Source: Liolophura sinensis (Eukaryota > Mollusca > Polyplacophora > Chitonida > Chitonidae). Taken from it: 64,000 bases of DNA. The stretch spans positions 188,001 to 252,000 of the forward strand of contig NW_027017962.1 in assembly GCF_032854445.1 (NCBI RefSeq). Reading direction: 5' to 3'. The position numbers and the translations under genes were made by a program. Shown one piece after another: positions 10,130 through 21,957 of this stretch (the first letter of the stretch is position 1; each line of letters begins with the position of its first letter). Below the pieces are notes generated by a model. The model was not told the DNA's origin, ran no database searches, and worked only from the letters and a program-made list of their open reading frames with translations.

Positions 10130-13100
10130 AACTCTTAATACAATTCTGAACACCTGAAACCTGCAATCCCTAATGAGGTCAGCATACATGTATGTGGGGA
10201 ACAACTGAAACCTGCAATCCCTCAGCATACATGTATGTGGGGAACACCTGAAACCTGCAATCCCTAACAAGGTCAGCATACATGTATGTGGGGAATGCCT
10301 GAAACCTGCAATCCCTAACGAGGTCAGCATACATGTACGTGGGGAATGCCTGAAACCTGCAATCCCTAACAAGGTCAGCATACATGTACATGGGGAACAA
10401 CTGAAACGTGCAATCCCTAACAAGGTCAGCATACATGTATGTGGGGAACACCTAAAACCTGCAATCCCTAACAAGGTCAGCATACATGTACATGGGGAAC
10501 AACTGAAACCTGCAATCCCTAACGAGGTCAGCATACATGTATGTGGGGAACAACTGAAACCTTCAATCCCTAACGAGGTCAGCATACATGTATGTGGGGA
10601 ACAACTGAAACCTGCAATCCCTAACCAGGTCAGCATACATGTATGTGGGGAACAACTGAAACGTGCAATCCCTAACAAGGTCAGCATACATGTACGTGGG
10701 GAACAACTGAAACCTGCAATCCCTAATGAGGTCAGCATACATGTATGTGGGGAATGCCTGAAACCTTCAATCCCTCAGCATACATGTATGTGGGGAACAC
10801 CTGAAACCTGCAATCCCTAACAAGGTCAGCATACATGTACGTGGGGAATGCCTGAAACCTGCAATCCCTAACAAGGTCAGCATACATGTACATGGGGAAC
10901 ACCTGAAACCTGCAATCCCTAACGAGGTCAGCATACATGTACAAGGGGAACACCTGAAACCTGCAATCTCTAACGAGGTCAGCATACATGTACATGGGGA
11001 ACAACTGAAACCTGCAATCCCTAACGAGGTCAGCATACATGTACAAGGGGAACACCTGAAACCTGCAATCCCTCATAATACATGTATGTGGGGAACACCT
11101 GAAACCTGCAATCCCTAACGAAGTCAGCATACATGTACGTGGGGAACAAATGAAACCTGCAATCCCTAACGAGGTCAGCATACATGTACATGGGGAATGC
11201 CTGAAACCTGCAATCCCTAACGAAGTCAGCATACATGTACGTGGGGAACAAGTGAAACCTGCAATCCCTAACGAGGTCAGCATACATGTACGTGGGGAAT
11301 GCCTGAAACCTGCAATCCCTAACAAGGTCAGCATACATGTATGTGGGGAACACCTGAAACCTGCAATCCCTAACGAAGTCAGCATACATGTACGTGGGGA
11401 ACACCTGAAACCTGCAATCCCTAACAAGGTCAGCATACATGTACGTGGGGAATGCCTGAAACCTGCAATTCCTAACAAGGTCAGCATACATGTACATGGG
11501 GAACACCTGAAACCTACAATCCCTAACGAAGTCAGCATACATGTACAAGGGGAACCCCTGAAACCTGCAATCCCTAACGAAGTCAGCATACTTGTGCATG
11601 GGGAACACCTGAAACCTGCAATCTCTAACAAGGTCAGCATACATGTATGTGGGGAATGCCTGAAACCTGCAATCCCTAACAAGGTCAGCATACATGTATG
11701 TGGGAAATACCTGAAACCTGAAATCCCTAACGAAGTCAGCATACATGTATGTGGGGAATGCCTGAAACCTGCAATCCCTAACAAGGTCAGCATACATTTA
11801 TGTGGGGAACACCTAAAACCTGCAATCCCTAACGAGGTCAGCATACATGTATGTGGGGAACAACTGAAACCTGCAATCCCTAACGAGGTCAGCATACATG
11901 TATGTGGGGAACAACTGAAACCTTCAATCCCTCAGCATACATGTATGTGGGGAACAACTGAAACCTGCAATCCCTAACCAGGTCAGCATACATGTATGTG
12001 GGGAACAACTGAAACCTGCAATCCCTAACGAGGTCAGCATACATGTACGTGGGGAACAACTGAAACCTGCAATCCCTAATGAGGTCAGCATACATGTATG
12101 TGGGGAATGCCTGAAACCTTCAATCCCTCAGCATACATGTATGTGGGGAACACCTGAAACCTGCAATCTCTAATGAGGTCAGCATACATGTATGTGGGGA
12201 ATGCCTGAAACCTTCAATCCCTCAGCATACATGTATGTGGGGAACACCTGAAATCTGCAATCCCTAACAAGGTCAGCATACATGTACGTGGGGAACAACT
12301 GAAACCTGCAATCCCTAACAAGGTCAGCATACATGTACATGGGGAATGCCTGAAACCTGCAATCCCTAACGAGGTCAGCATACATGTACAAGGGGAACAC
12401 CTGAAACCTGCAATCCCTAACGAGGTCAGCATACATGTACATGGGGAACAACTGAAACCTGCAATCCCTAACGAGGTCAGCATACATGTACAAGGGGAAC
12501 ACCTGAAACCTGCAATCCCTCAGAATACATGTATGTGGGGAACACCTGAAACCTGCAATCCCTAACGAAGTCAACATACATGTACGTGGGGAACAAATGA
12601 AACCTGCAATCCCTAACAAGGTCAGCATACATGTACATGGGGAATGCCTGAAACCTGCAATCCCTAACGAAGTCAGCATACATGTACGTGGGGAACAAGT
12701 GAAACCTGCAATCTCTAACGAGGTCAGCATACATGTACGTGGGGAATGCCTGAAACCTGCAATCCCTAACAAGGTCAGCATACATGTATGTGGGGAACAC
12801 CTGAAACCTGCAATCCCTAACGAAGTCAGCATACATGTACGTGGGGAACACCTGAAACCTGCAATCCCTAACAAGGTCAGCATACATGTACGTGGGGAAT
12901 GACTGAAACCTGCAATCCCTAACGAGGTCAGCATACATGTACGTGGGGAACACCTGAAACCTGCAATCCCTAACGAAGTCAGCATACATGTACGTGGGGA
13001 ACACCTGAAACCTGCAATTCCTAACGAGGTCAGCATACATGTACGTGGGGAATGCCTGAAACCTGCAATTCCTAACAAGGTCAGCATACATGTACATAGG

Positions 13101-14064
13101 GAACACCTGAAACCTGCAATCCCTAACGAAGTCAGCATACATGTACAAGGGGAACACCTGAAACCTGCAATCCCTAACGAAGTCAGCATACATGTGCATG
13201 GGGAACACCTGAAACCTGCAATCTCTAACAAGGTCAGCATACATGTATGTGGGGAATGCCTGAAACCTGCAATCCCTAACAAGGTCAGCATACATGTATG
13301 TGGGAAATACCTGAAACCTGAAATCCCTAACGAAGTCAGCATACATGTATGTGGGGAATGCCTGAAACCTGCAATCCCTAACGAGGTCAGCATACATGTA
13401 CATGGGGAACAACTGAAACCTGCAATCCCTAACGAGGTCAGCATACATGTACAAGGGGAACACCTGAAACCTGCAATCCCTAACGAAGTTAGCATACATG
13501 TACATGGGGAACAACTGAAACCTGCAATCTCTAACAAGGTCAGCATACATGTATGTGGGGAATGCCTGAAACCTGCAATCCCTAACAAGGTCAGCATCCA
13601 TGTATGTGGGGAATGACTGAAACCTGCAATCCCTAACAAGGTCAGCATACATGTATGTGGGGAATGCCTGAAACCTGCAATCCCTAACAAGGTCAGCATA
13701 CATGTACGTGGGGAACACCTGAAACCTGCAATCCCTAACGAAGTCAGCATACATGTACGTGGGGAACACCTGAAACCTGCAATCCCTAACGAGGTCAGCA
13801 TACATGTACGTGGGGAACACCTGAAACCTGCAATCCCTAAGGAGGTCAGCATACATGTACGTGGGGAACAACTGAAACCTGCAATCCCTCAGCATACATG
13901 TATGTGGGGAATGCCTGAAACCTGCAATCTCTAACAAGGTCAGCATACATGTATGTGGGGAACACCTGAAACCTGCAATCCCTAATGAGGTCAGCATACA
14001 TGTACGTGGGGAACACCTGAAACCTGCAATCCCTAACGAGGTCAGCATACATGTACATGGGGAA
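10130..14064. repeat. 51-bp minisatellite between the two exon 4 versions (about 77 copies)
   Basis: Plus-strand unit CTGAAACCTGCAATCCCTAA then CGAGGTCAGCATACATGTAC then GTGGGGAACAC. Some copies lack the AACGAGGT octamer region (CCCTCAGCATAC). Because 51 is divisible by three, long open frames exist on both strands (up to 557 codons). These are not genes. Distinctive variants recur in the same order about 1447-1600 bases apart, showing an internal block duplication. Confidence 0.95.
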
Positions 14065-15100
14065 TTACGAAGATAAGCAAAACAGAATACATACATATAC
14101 TAACACACAATAGAAAAAAAAGACATAAAATTCTTCTACACTATTTTGTATTTCATGCTGAATTGAAGCTTTGAATCCACTTCATGTCACTTCACTCACA
14201 GATGATTTACTATGTACATGTACAACATACCATTCTGTTGACCAACTTTCAGATCAAAGTAAGTGAAACATCTGACCAGGTGTCAAAGTCAACAAAACTC
14301 TTAAGAACAACAAACTGCCATTCACATCGGACAATTTCTGCAGGAATCTTGGTAAAATCCTTTTGCCTACAAAACTAATCACATAAACCAAAATAAACAA
14401 GTAATGACTACAGGCACAATGCCCTGTACAGAGGATTAATGCTAGTTAATATCAGAATAAATCTTATCAAAGTCATGCTGTACACCTGTACATACACTGT
14501 ACACATGCACAAAACATGCTTCTCACATGCAGTCCCTGCAGCCTCCCAGCTTAGGTGCCTGTTTATCTGCCCTGTGAGATTACATGGACATATCTACACA
14601 TACATACGTATGTACCTGGTTTATGCGATCTGTTCAATCATTTACAGGTTGTATGAAAATATGTGAGTTCATTTATATGCGCGTTTCACACACCATTGAC
14701 AGCACCCTAAGGGAACACACACCACCGTCACAAACAGGGGATGGATTAGAAACCACATGCATATATAAAGTCTGCCTGGGAAACAAAAAGTATTGAAAGC
14801 TAAATCTATGTGTACTACTAATAATTTACTAATATAGGTTTTTCATGGATGTACACGTACTAGTCTACTTGTACATGCTCAATGTAAACAAGCACGTACA
14901 TGTACTAGTCTACTTGTACAAGCACACGTCCTAAATGATGTCCAACACTGTGACACTGAGGAATAGCCACTGAAAAGGCTAGGACAAAAACTACTTATAC
15001 TTTAACTTTGTACAGAGCCAAGGCAAACAGAGCTAACTATCCGCACGACTGAAATGAAAGTGAAAGTTGCAATGAGAAATAATAGTAGATTGAGCCTAAC
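14065..15100. other. Unique spacer between the 51-bp array and exon 4A
   Basis: No exon, RNA gene or long repeat recognised. Short TACATGTAC motifs and a 20-base near repeat (ACATGTACTAGTCTACTTGT) at about 14853-14920 are present. Open frames here are short and lack recognisable motifs. Confidence 0.5.
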
Positions 15101-15173
15101 CTGCCAGCACCAGGCACAGGGCCTCAGCCCCCAGTACACGGTCTGCCAGAGAACTCTGGGAGTAGCCACCAAA
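15101..15173 (-). CDS. ACSS2: ACSS2 exon 4, version A (upstream, alternative exon)
   Basis: The 73 bases read FGGYSQSSLADRVLG then AEALCLVLA, starting in phase 0 and ending in phase 1, exactly as the other copy at 9346-9418. The acceptor is strong (CTTCCTCCCTAG) and is preceded by a perfect branch-point-like CTGACTAAC in the adjoining repeat. The donor is GTTAGG, weaker than consensus. The family pattern F-A/G-G-Y/F-S..SLADR is preserved, but the last residues (CLVLA) differ from the usual V/L-I-T. It may be a mutually exclusive exon or a decaying duplicate. Only transcript evidence can tell. Confidence 0.75.
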
Positions 15174-15905
15174 CTAGGGAGGAAGAGTACAGGGTTAGTC
15201 AGGGCAACACATCATACAGTACACAGTCTGTCAGAGAACTCTGAGAGTAGCCACAAACTAGGGAGGAAGAGTACAGGGTTAGTCAGGGCAACATATCACC
15301 ACACAGTACACGGTCTGCCAGAGAACTCTGGGAGTAGCCACCAAACTAGGGAGGAAGAGTACATGGTTAGTCAGGGCAACACATCATACAGTACACAGTC
15401 TGTCAGAGAACTCTGAGAGTAGCCACAAACTAGGGAGGAAGAGTACAGGGTTAGTCAGGGCAACATATCACCACACAGTACATGGTCTGCCAGAGAACTC
15501 TGGGAGTAGCCACCAAACTAGGGAGGAAGAGTACAGGGTTAGTCAGGGCAACACATTATCATACAGTACACAGTCTGTCAGAGAACTCTGCGTGTTGCCC
15601 CAAACTAGGGAGGAAGAGTACAGGGTTAGTCAGGGCAACATATCACTACACAGTACATGGTCTGCCAGAGAACTCTGGGAGTAGTCACCAAACTAGGGAG
15701 GAAGAGTACAGGGCAACATATCACCACACAGTACACAGTCTGTCAGAGAACTCTGAAGGTAACCACCAAACCACCAAACCAGGGTGGGAAGAGGACAGGG
15801 TTAGTCAGGGCAACACACCACCACACAGTACACAGTCTGCCAGAGAACTCTGAGAGTAGCCACCAAACTACGGAGGGAAGAATATAGGGTTAGTCAGGGC
15901 AACAC
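15128..15905 (-). repeat. Array of about 85-bp units carrying a complete 3' splice site plus the first half of exon 4A (about 9 copies)
   Basis: On the minus strand each unit holds CTGACTAACCC (branch-point like), a pyrimidine tract, CCCTAG, and the first 45 or so bases of exon 4A coding FGGYS..SLADRV, then runs into the next unit. Copies start near 15140, 15223, 15310, 15396, 15484, 15570, 15659, 15737 and 15833. Two sequence variants (GGTCTGCC and AGTCTGTC on the plus strand) roughly alternate, and some copies carry small indels. The lowest copy is the intact exon 4A. The others lack its 3' half and donor. Confidence 0.9.
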
Positions 15906-16138
15906 ATGATCACACGGTACACAGTCCGATATCTGATTAGAAGATGTCCACTATCAAAGAGATGTAAGCCTGGGTGGAAAAAACATCAGAAATGGGACAC
16001 GATCATAAACACAGCAACTACTAAGAAGAATGAAGTAAAGCATAAATTAAGAACAAACAATCCACTTCAGGGATCAGCACATATGCTACATGTATTAAAG
16101 TGTTCACACACAAATGAAAGGCAATATATTTGTTATGT

Positions 16139-16605
16139 CCTCATAATATCAGTGGGTATACATGTACATGTACACGTATATCATCATATCAGTGGGTATA
16201 CATGTACACGTATATCATCATATCAGTGGGTATACATGTACATGTATATCATCATATCAGTGGGTATACATGTACACGTATATCGTCATATCAGTGGGTA
16301 TACATGTACATGTACACGTATATCATCATATCAGTGGGTATACATGTACACATATATCATCATATCAGTGGGTATACATGTACATGTACACATATATCAT
16401 CACATCAGCTGATGTACATGTACACGTATATCATCACATCAGTGGGTATACATGTACATGTACACATACATCATCATATCAGCGGCTATACATATACATG
16501 TACATGTATATCATCACATCAGTGGGTATACATGCACATGTGCAAATACATCATCACATCAGTGGGTATACATGTACATGTACATGTACATCGTCATATT
16601 TATTC
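16139..16605. repeat. 34- to 46-bp TACATGTACA-rich tandem repeat (about 12 copies)
   Basis: The unit is built from TCATCATATCAGTGGGTATA followed by a variable number of CATGTA/CACGTA hexamers. Unit length changes with hexamer number, so two levels of slippage are visible. Confidence 0.9.
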
Positions 16606-16831
16606 AGTTTGCCTGCCGATATACATGTACGCAGTGTTCAGTCACAGGCCTACTTGGGGAATCCCTACACCAAAACTATTTACAAGCTGCATCAACCAAT
16701 GAAACGCAGCTACACACCGGCTGTTGGGAAGAGGGTGTTTACTTGGACAGTACACAAACTCGCTCATCTGCAATTCTTGTTGCTGTCTTGAGTTTGAGTC
16801 AATATCATGAGCACTTGAAAACACATTGACA

Positions 16832-16965
16832 ATAAAGTATTTATTTATTTATTTAATTGGTCTTTTACGCCGTACTCAAGAATATTTCACTTACAAGGCG
16901 CCCGCCAACATTATGGTGGGAGGAAATCGGGCAGAGAGAAACCAACAATCAGCAGGTATGCCGGG
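16832..16965 (+). mobile_element. Dispersed SINE-like repeat, copy 3
   Basis: Begins in a TTTATTTA run, then ATTGGTCTTTTACGCCGTAC, TCAAGAATATTTCACTTA, CATTATGGTGGGAGGAAAT and CGGGCAGAG. It is truncated after the CAGGTATGCC region. A second short fragment of the same head lies at 17228-17290. Confidence 0.8.
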
Positions 16966-17290
16966 ACAATAAAGTATGAAGAGATAAGCCTGCAGATATC
17001 ATAAGTGTAACTTAGTTATAGCAGTTTACAGCACTTTTTATCTATTGCTCAGGCTTCTTGTTATGTCACTGGCCCATGTTAAAGGACAAGGTGTCATCGA
17101 TCTGACTGACCGTCCGTTAGACAAAACCTCCTGACTAAGCCAGTATTACATACGCCTGAGCCAGTGGCAGAATGTGTCAACCTGATCAATGAGTGGCACT
17201 GCGACAGGTAACACACTGGATTTTCTTGTTATTTATTTGTTTGATTGATGTTTTCGTGATGTAATCTGGAATATTTTACTCTGACTCATA

Positions 17291-19978
17291 TGATGTTACT
17301 TCATGGTCATATATACATGTATGTACCCACAGAACACCTGGTCGAGTGCAGAGAAAGTCCCACACACCTGACCAGCCGCCTGAACAGTGTCCTGACAAAA
17401 TGCCACAGCAGAGAGCGCAGGAACTCCATCAGAACATGAGACTTAATCATCTCATAAGTCATTAGAAGACTCGATCTGCCACCCCCGACGCCCCCCCCCC
17501 CCCCCCTCCTGCCCCAACTAGACTCAACATCTACCATATCAAGGACTTAGTGGGAAATCTGCGAGTAGTAGTTGAATTCATGCAAGGTGCTGGTATGAGT
17601 ATTAAAGCCTGTGGCTGACACAATCACGGGAAAACACGAGCTGGTGGCTTGCATGTTTCTAAATAAGTAATGGACTTAAAGCATGACTAGCTGTTCAAAT
17701 GATCAGGGTGATAAACAATACATGTATGTGTGGCATCCATAAATGACACAGGTGCCTGATGAAAATGAACTGGGCCTAGTTTATAAAACAGACATTATAT
17801 GTGGGATCCCCTATAAATGACATGTACAAGTACTGGTAGTGTATCAGTCCAACGGTTGAGCACCTGTCAGTCCTGTGTGATGTCAAAGTTCCAAGACAAA
17901 CTAGTACAAGTATCGTGAAACAAGATGCTTATTACATGTACTCTCTTTCACATAGAGTTTAGCTGAAAATTTCTAGCTGCAAAGTTTAGCTGACTTGAGT
18001 TGCCGGTGGAGATGACAGGGGAGAGTGATCAGGCCCCAGCTGTACAGTAATCCTCAGTGACGGTCTGGCTGCTGGCCCTTGCCTCAAGGGTGAACACCCC
18101 AGGCATGGACTGAGAGAAGGGTGTTTATAGAGTTTGTTGCCTGTAAGAACCCATTTAAGATTTAAGATGTTTCCCATCAGTCACATCAGTTTTGCACATT
18201 CTGAGTTGGGGCAGCATGGCATATGAGATGATTAGCCAACACCCACCCCCATTTAAACTTCATTAAAGGCTTAGGTTGCTGATCTGCATCACATAAGGTC
18301 AACTGCTTGACAGAGAGACCTGAAGACTTGCCCATCAGTCACACCTTTATTTTTACTCATCACTTAAAATGAAGAAAGTATCAGGCGAAAATGGCAACAA
18401 ACCTGTAAATTCCAAAAATGTTTCAAAGCATGTCCATGTTAACTGGCAAACCAAAATAGTATTTGTCAGGTTGAAAGTCTGAATTTGCGGGCTACACTTG
18501 CCAGCCTCCATTAAATAGGTGAATGCATAATTGTTCAGGTTATGTGGAGGTTGCCCAAAGATAGCGTTATCCTGGGAACAGTGTTACTCCATGAATAAAT
18601 TTAATAAATCAGCATACAACTGTATTTCAGCAATACAGGTCTGATTGGTAAGCATCAGTCATCAAGCTCTCGTAAAACAGCAGTGGAGTCTGCAGCGTCT
18701 CATGCACGTGTTATTTTGTTACTATTAAAACTCTCCATCCATTTCAGAAAAATTCTATTTTCCTGCCTTATCAAATTGGGTACCTTCAGTAAAACACACT
18801 ACGGCAAAGTTTCCATGTGTTCAAACATCATTCTCCTATTCTGGTGACGGCAGATTGCCATGCACTGGACCAGATTGACAGTATCTACAGGAAACTGACA
18901 GCTTACTGATTTCAACACTGACCAATTAGGTGAATTTATTTTCATTGACCTGCCCCTTGGAATAGTCGTCACGAAGGTGAAATCTGCCAAATGTAGACTA
19001 GCAGACCGAGGTCCATGCATTTACACACAGTGAAATGCACGTACATTTTCCTGAGACTGCTTTTGACGTTGCTACTAAATCATTTCAGTACTGCCATAGT
19101 AAAGTCATGAAGTCAGGTATTTCAGTGGTTTACAAAACACATGTAATCCATTTCAATGGGAAGAATTAGAAACGCTTGCCAAACATCAGGTGGGCAGATC
19201 GAGCAGCTGATGTGATTGGTGGGTCTCCTCAGCTATGTTGAAACTTCAAACAGTATACCCAGAACTGTGCGAAAGGTTGGATGTTGCAGGGAAGTGTTGT
19301 ATTTATAATTGTAAATTAGCTTCTAAAACGCATATGAGGAATTTCGTTACTTTAGACTAAAAGATAAACCTGCATGGTTGTCAAGGTAGGACTGTTTGTT
19401 ACCCCTCCGTCATCAAAGCTCAGTCCGTGTGTTTTGGTACAACTTGCTCTTGCAGACCATACTTGAACTACCCATTCTTGTAGTAGATGTAGAGATGTTA
19501 CTCATTGCTCAGTGAAGCGTGAACGTGTTTATTTGTTTTGTCACTTATATGCACAACCCTGTGAACAAACTCCCCCTACCCCAGTGCCACGCGGCTGTTC
19601 CCAATCACCATGAATCACAACCAGACACAAATCATGGCATAGGCTATGCAGAATAATTGGCTAAACTCTATGTGAAATACCTCAGTTATTCTGCTGAAGC
19701 TCAACACGGAGGAACTTAACACATGGATAAAGTACATCATATAACCATGCAAAAGGCAGATAAATATATACCTAAATACACACGTACATGTCCGGTGATA
19801 TGAATTTATCTAAATAACTAGACATAAATTACAGATAAGAGGAGCAAGTGCAAGTCTATGTGTCAACACGCATACATGTTCATATATATCTGTAAGGATA
19901 TGGATATAACAAGAAAACAGACATATACACAGCAACAACAAAACTATTCATATCACTTCATTATTTAAACAGATTCTT
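17291..19978. other. ACSS2 intron 3, largely unique sequence
   Basis: No coding exon or tandem array recognised over this stretch. There is a run of 17 C residues at about 17489-17506 interrupted by a G. Short open frames here lack recognisable domains and are not supported. Confidence 0.5.
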
Positions 19979-20238
19979 TTTTATCACAATGGAGTGGATA
20001 ATCCCTATGTAAGCACATGCCAGATTATCTCTTACCACAATGGAGTGGATAATCCCTATGTAAGCACATGCTAGATAATCTCTTACCACAATGGAGTGGA
20101 TAATCCCTATGTGAGCACATGCCAGATAATCTCTTACCACAATGGAGTGGATAATCCCTATGTAAGCACATGCTAGATAATTTCTTACCACAATGGAGTG
20201 GATAATCCCAATGCGAGCACATGCTAGCATGGCCACCG
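19979..20238 (-). repeat. 51-bp tandem duplication of the exon 3 end plus its splice donor (5 copies including the authentic one)
   Basis: Seen directly: the exon 3 end, coding [13 protein letters not shown] and followed by GTAAGA, recurs at 51-base steps with ends at about 20189, 20138, 20087, 20036 and 19985. Copies two to four keep GTAAGA. The fifth reads GTGATAAAA and has lost the donor. Since 51 is 17 codons, the frame continues through the array as [17 protein letters not shown]-type repeats until a stop near 19961. Residue changes between copies (Y or H for R) show they have diverged slightly. Confidence 0.92.
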
Positions 20239-20292
20239 TCAATTCTATGATCATGGGCATGTAAATGGCCACTCTATCCCCCTTCTTGAGAC
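20189..20292 (-). CDS. ACSS2: ACSS2 exon 3 (residues 141-175)
   Basis: Acceptor TTTTCAG, then [29 protein letters not shown] and [20 protein letters not shown] and ACARIGAIHSIV are strongly conserved in acetyl-CoA synthetases. The donor is GTGGTAAGA at 20188 (phase 0). The last 51 bases of coding sequence plus donor are tandemly repeated immediately downstream (see 19979-20238), and the reading frame stays open through all copies, so the exon could be extended in steps of 17 residues. The boundary chosen here is the one that splices in frame to the FGGYS exons at the family position. Confidence 0.93.
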
Positions 20293-20387
20293 CTGAAAAC
20301 AAAAAGGGAACACCATTTTATTTACATTTACCTCATGCTAATGTGCTTTATGGGTGAATGATGACTAATCAAAGGTAGTGCTGAGAC

Positions 20388-20965
20388 CAAGAGAGATTAA
20401 AACTCCAGGCAATGAAGCCAACAGCGTGTGCCGAGTCAGACACCAAGAGAGATCAGAGATGATGAAGCCAACAAGTGTGTGCCGAGTCAGACACCAAGAG
20501 AGATCAGAGATGATGAAGCCAAAAGTGTGTGCGGAGTCAGACACCAAGAGACATTTGGCCTCCGAGTGATAAAGACAAAAGTGTGTGCTGAGTCAGACAC
20601 CAAGAGAGATCAGAGATGATGAAGACAAAAGTGTGTTATGAGTCAGACATCAAGAGACATCAGAGCTCCATGTGATGGAAGCCAAAAGTGCGTTCTCAGT
20701 CAGAGACCCAGGGAGTCAGACAGGACAGATCAGAGTTCCAAGTGATGAAGCCGAAAGTGTGTGCTGAGTCAGAAACCAAGAGAGACTAAACCTCCATGTG
20801 ATGAAGCAGAAAGCAAAAATGCATTCTCAGTCACAGATCATGGGAAACTAAAACTCCAGGTGATGACGTAGACATCAATGGTCTGTGCTCAGTGTGAGAC
20901 CAAGGGATACTAAAACTCCAGGTGATGACGCAGATGCCTGCAGTAAAGTGTGTGCTCGGTAAGAG
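20388..20965. repeat. Degenerate roughly 50-bp tandem repeat in ACSS2 intron 2
   Basis: Recurring block GTGTGTGCCGAGTCAGACAC then CAAGAGAGATCAGAGATGAT then GAAGCCAAAA. About ten copies, the upstream ones near-identical and those past 20640 increasingly diverged. Confidence 0.85.
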
Positions 20966-21009
20966 TCTAAGGGAGATTTAAACTCCAGGCCCCACAATCA
21001 GCAAGCGAT

Positions 21010-21520
21010 CGTCAGGAATTCAGTACTATACGGTCCTCACTATGTACACACCAAATCGACGATGGAATATGCCCCTCATGCTATCTGCTCTTCATGTGTG
21101 CAAACTTTGAGCTCAGTAAATGCAGTACTTTTCAGATACCACCCCTAACATTTTGTTTAACATTAATTCTTATACACGATACACTAAGTAGGAATTCAGT
21201 AATTTATGGTATTTAATATGCACACACCCAATCAAAGAAGGAAAATACCCCTCATGCTATCTGCTCTTTATGTGTGCAAACTCTGAGCTCAGTAAATGCA
21301 GTACTTTTCAGATACCACCCCTAACATTTTGTTTAACATTAATTCTTATACACGATACACTAAGTAGGAATTCAGTAATTTATGGTATTTAATATGCACA
21401 CACCCAATCAACAATGGAATATCGCCCTCGTGCTAATGTGCTCTGCATATGTGCAAACCCTGAGCTCAATACCCGCAGCACTTTCTAACATACCCTCCCT
21501 AACATTCGGTTTAAGTTGCC
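21010..21520. repeat. 176-bp tandem repeat (3 copies)
   Basis: AGGAATTCAGTA.T.TA at 21013, 21190 and 21366, followed by shared GCACACACCCAATCAA, CATGCTATCTGCTCT, GTGTGCAAAC and CAGATACCACCCCTAACATT blocks. The middle pair is nearly identical and the outer copies diverge. Confidence 0.9.
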
Positions 21521-21865
21521 CTTTACATTACTGGATGCCGACGCCAACACTGAGGGTACAACATAAGCTACACACCTACTTTATACAGGGGAGCTAAAAA
21601 CTTTGTGAGGAATTTACTCAACCTTCTATGCCAACCACTACGGCATGCTTGGAGTCATACAGTTGTACTCAAAAAGTTTTCACTCATACTTCTCAACCAC
21701 TAAAGACAAAGTTCAAAGGATTAGCACTGAATTTATTTATGCCGCTGCATGATCACCTGCTAACAGGTATACAGACCAGATTAACACTACATTTACATTC
21801 AGACTAACAACTTGATTAGACATTTTGTATCAGAGATTTAGACAATTGTATAGAGCCACACTGAC

Positions 21866-21957
21866 CCAAGCCCTTGAGAACATTGGCAAACTTGCAGACT
21901 TCCTCCCTCAGCTGGCTGTAGGTGATCTTCCCAACATCCTCGGGGTCATTGCCTTCC
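21866..21957 (-). CDS. ACSS2: ACSS2 exon 2 (residues 110-141)
   Basis: Acceptor TTTGCAG, then EGNDPEDVGKITYSQLREE and VCKFANVLKGLG, the conserved segment following FYW in the family. The donor is GTCAGT (phase 1). It joins exon 1 in phase 2 (TG plus G gives W) and exon 3 in phase 1 (G plus GT gives G). Confidence 0.95.

Noticed and set aside
10100-14096. Very long open frames (up to 557 codons) on both strands
   Set aside because: They consist entirely of a 51-bp tandem unit divisible by three with no stops. They are open in several frames on both strands at once and have no unique sequence.
16130-16829. Overlapping frames of 125-209 codons rich in His/Tyr/Val/Ile
   Set aside because: They come from the TACATGTACA-type repeat and stay open in three phases. 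No domain is visible.
17307-17537. Gly-rich minus-strand frame (GRRGGGGGVGGGR)
   Set aside because: The glycine run is a C homopolymer read in reverse. There is no supporting signal.
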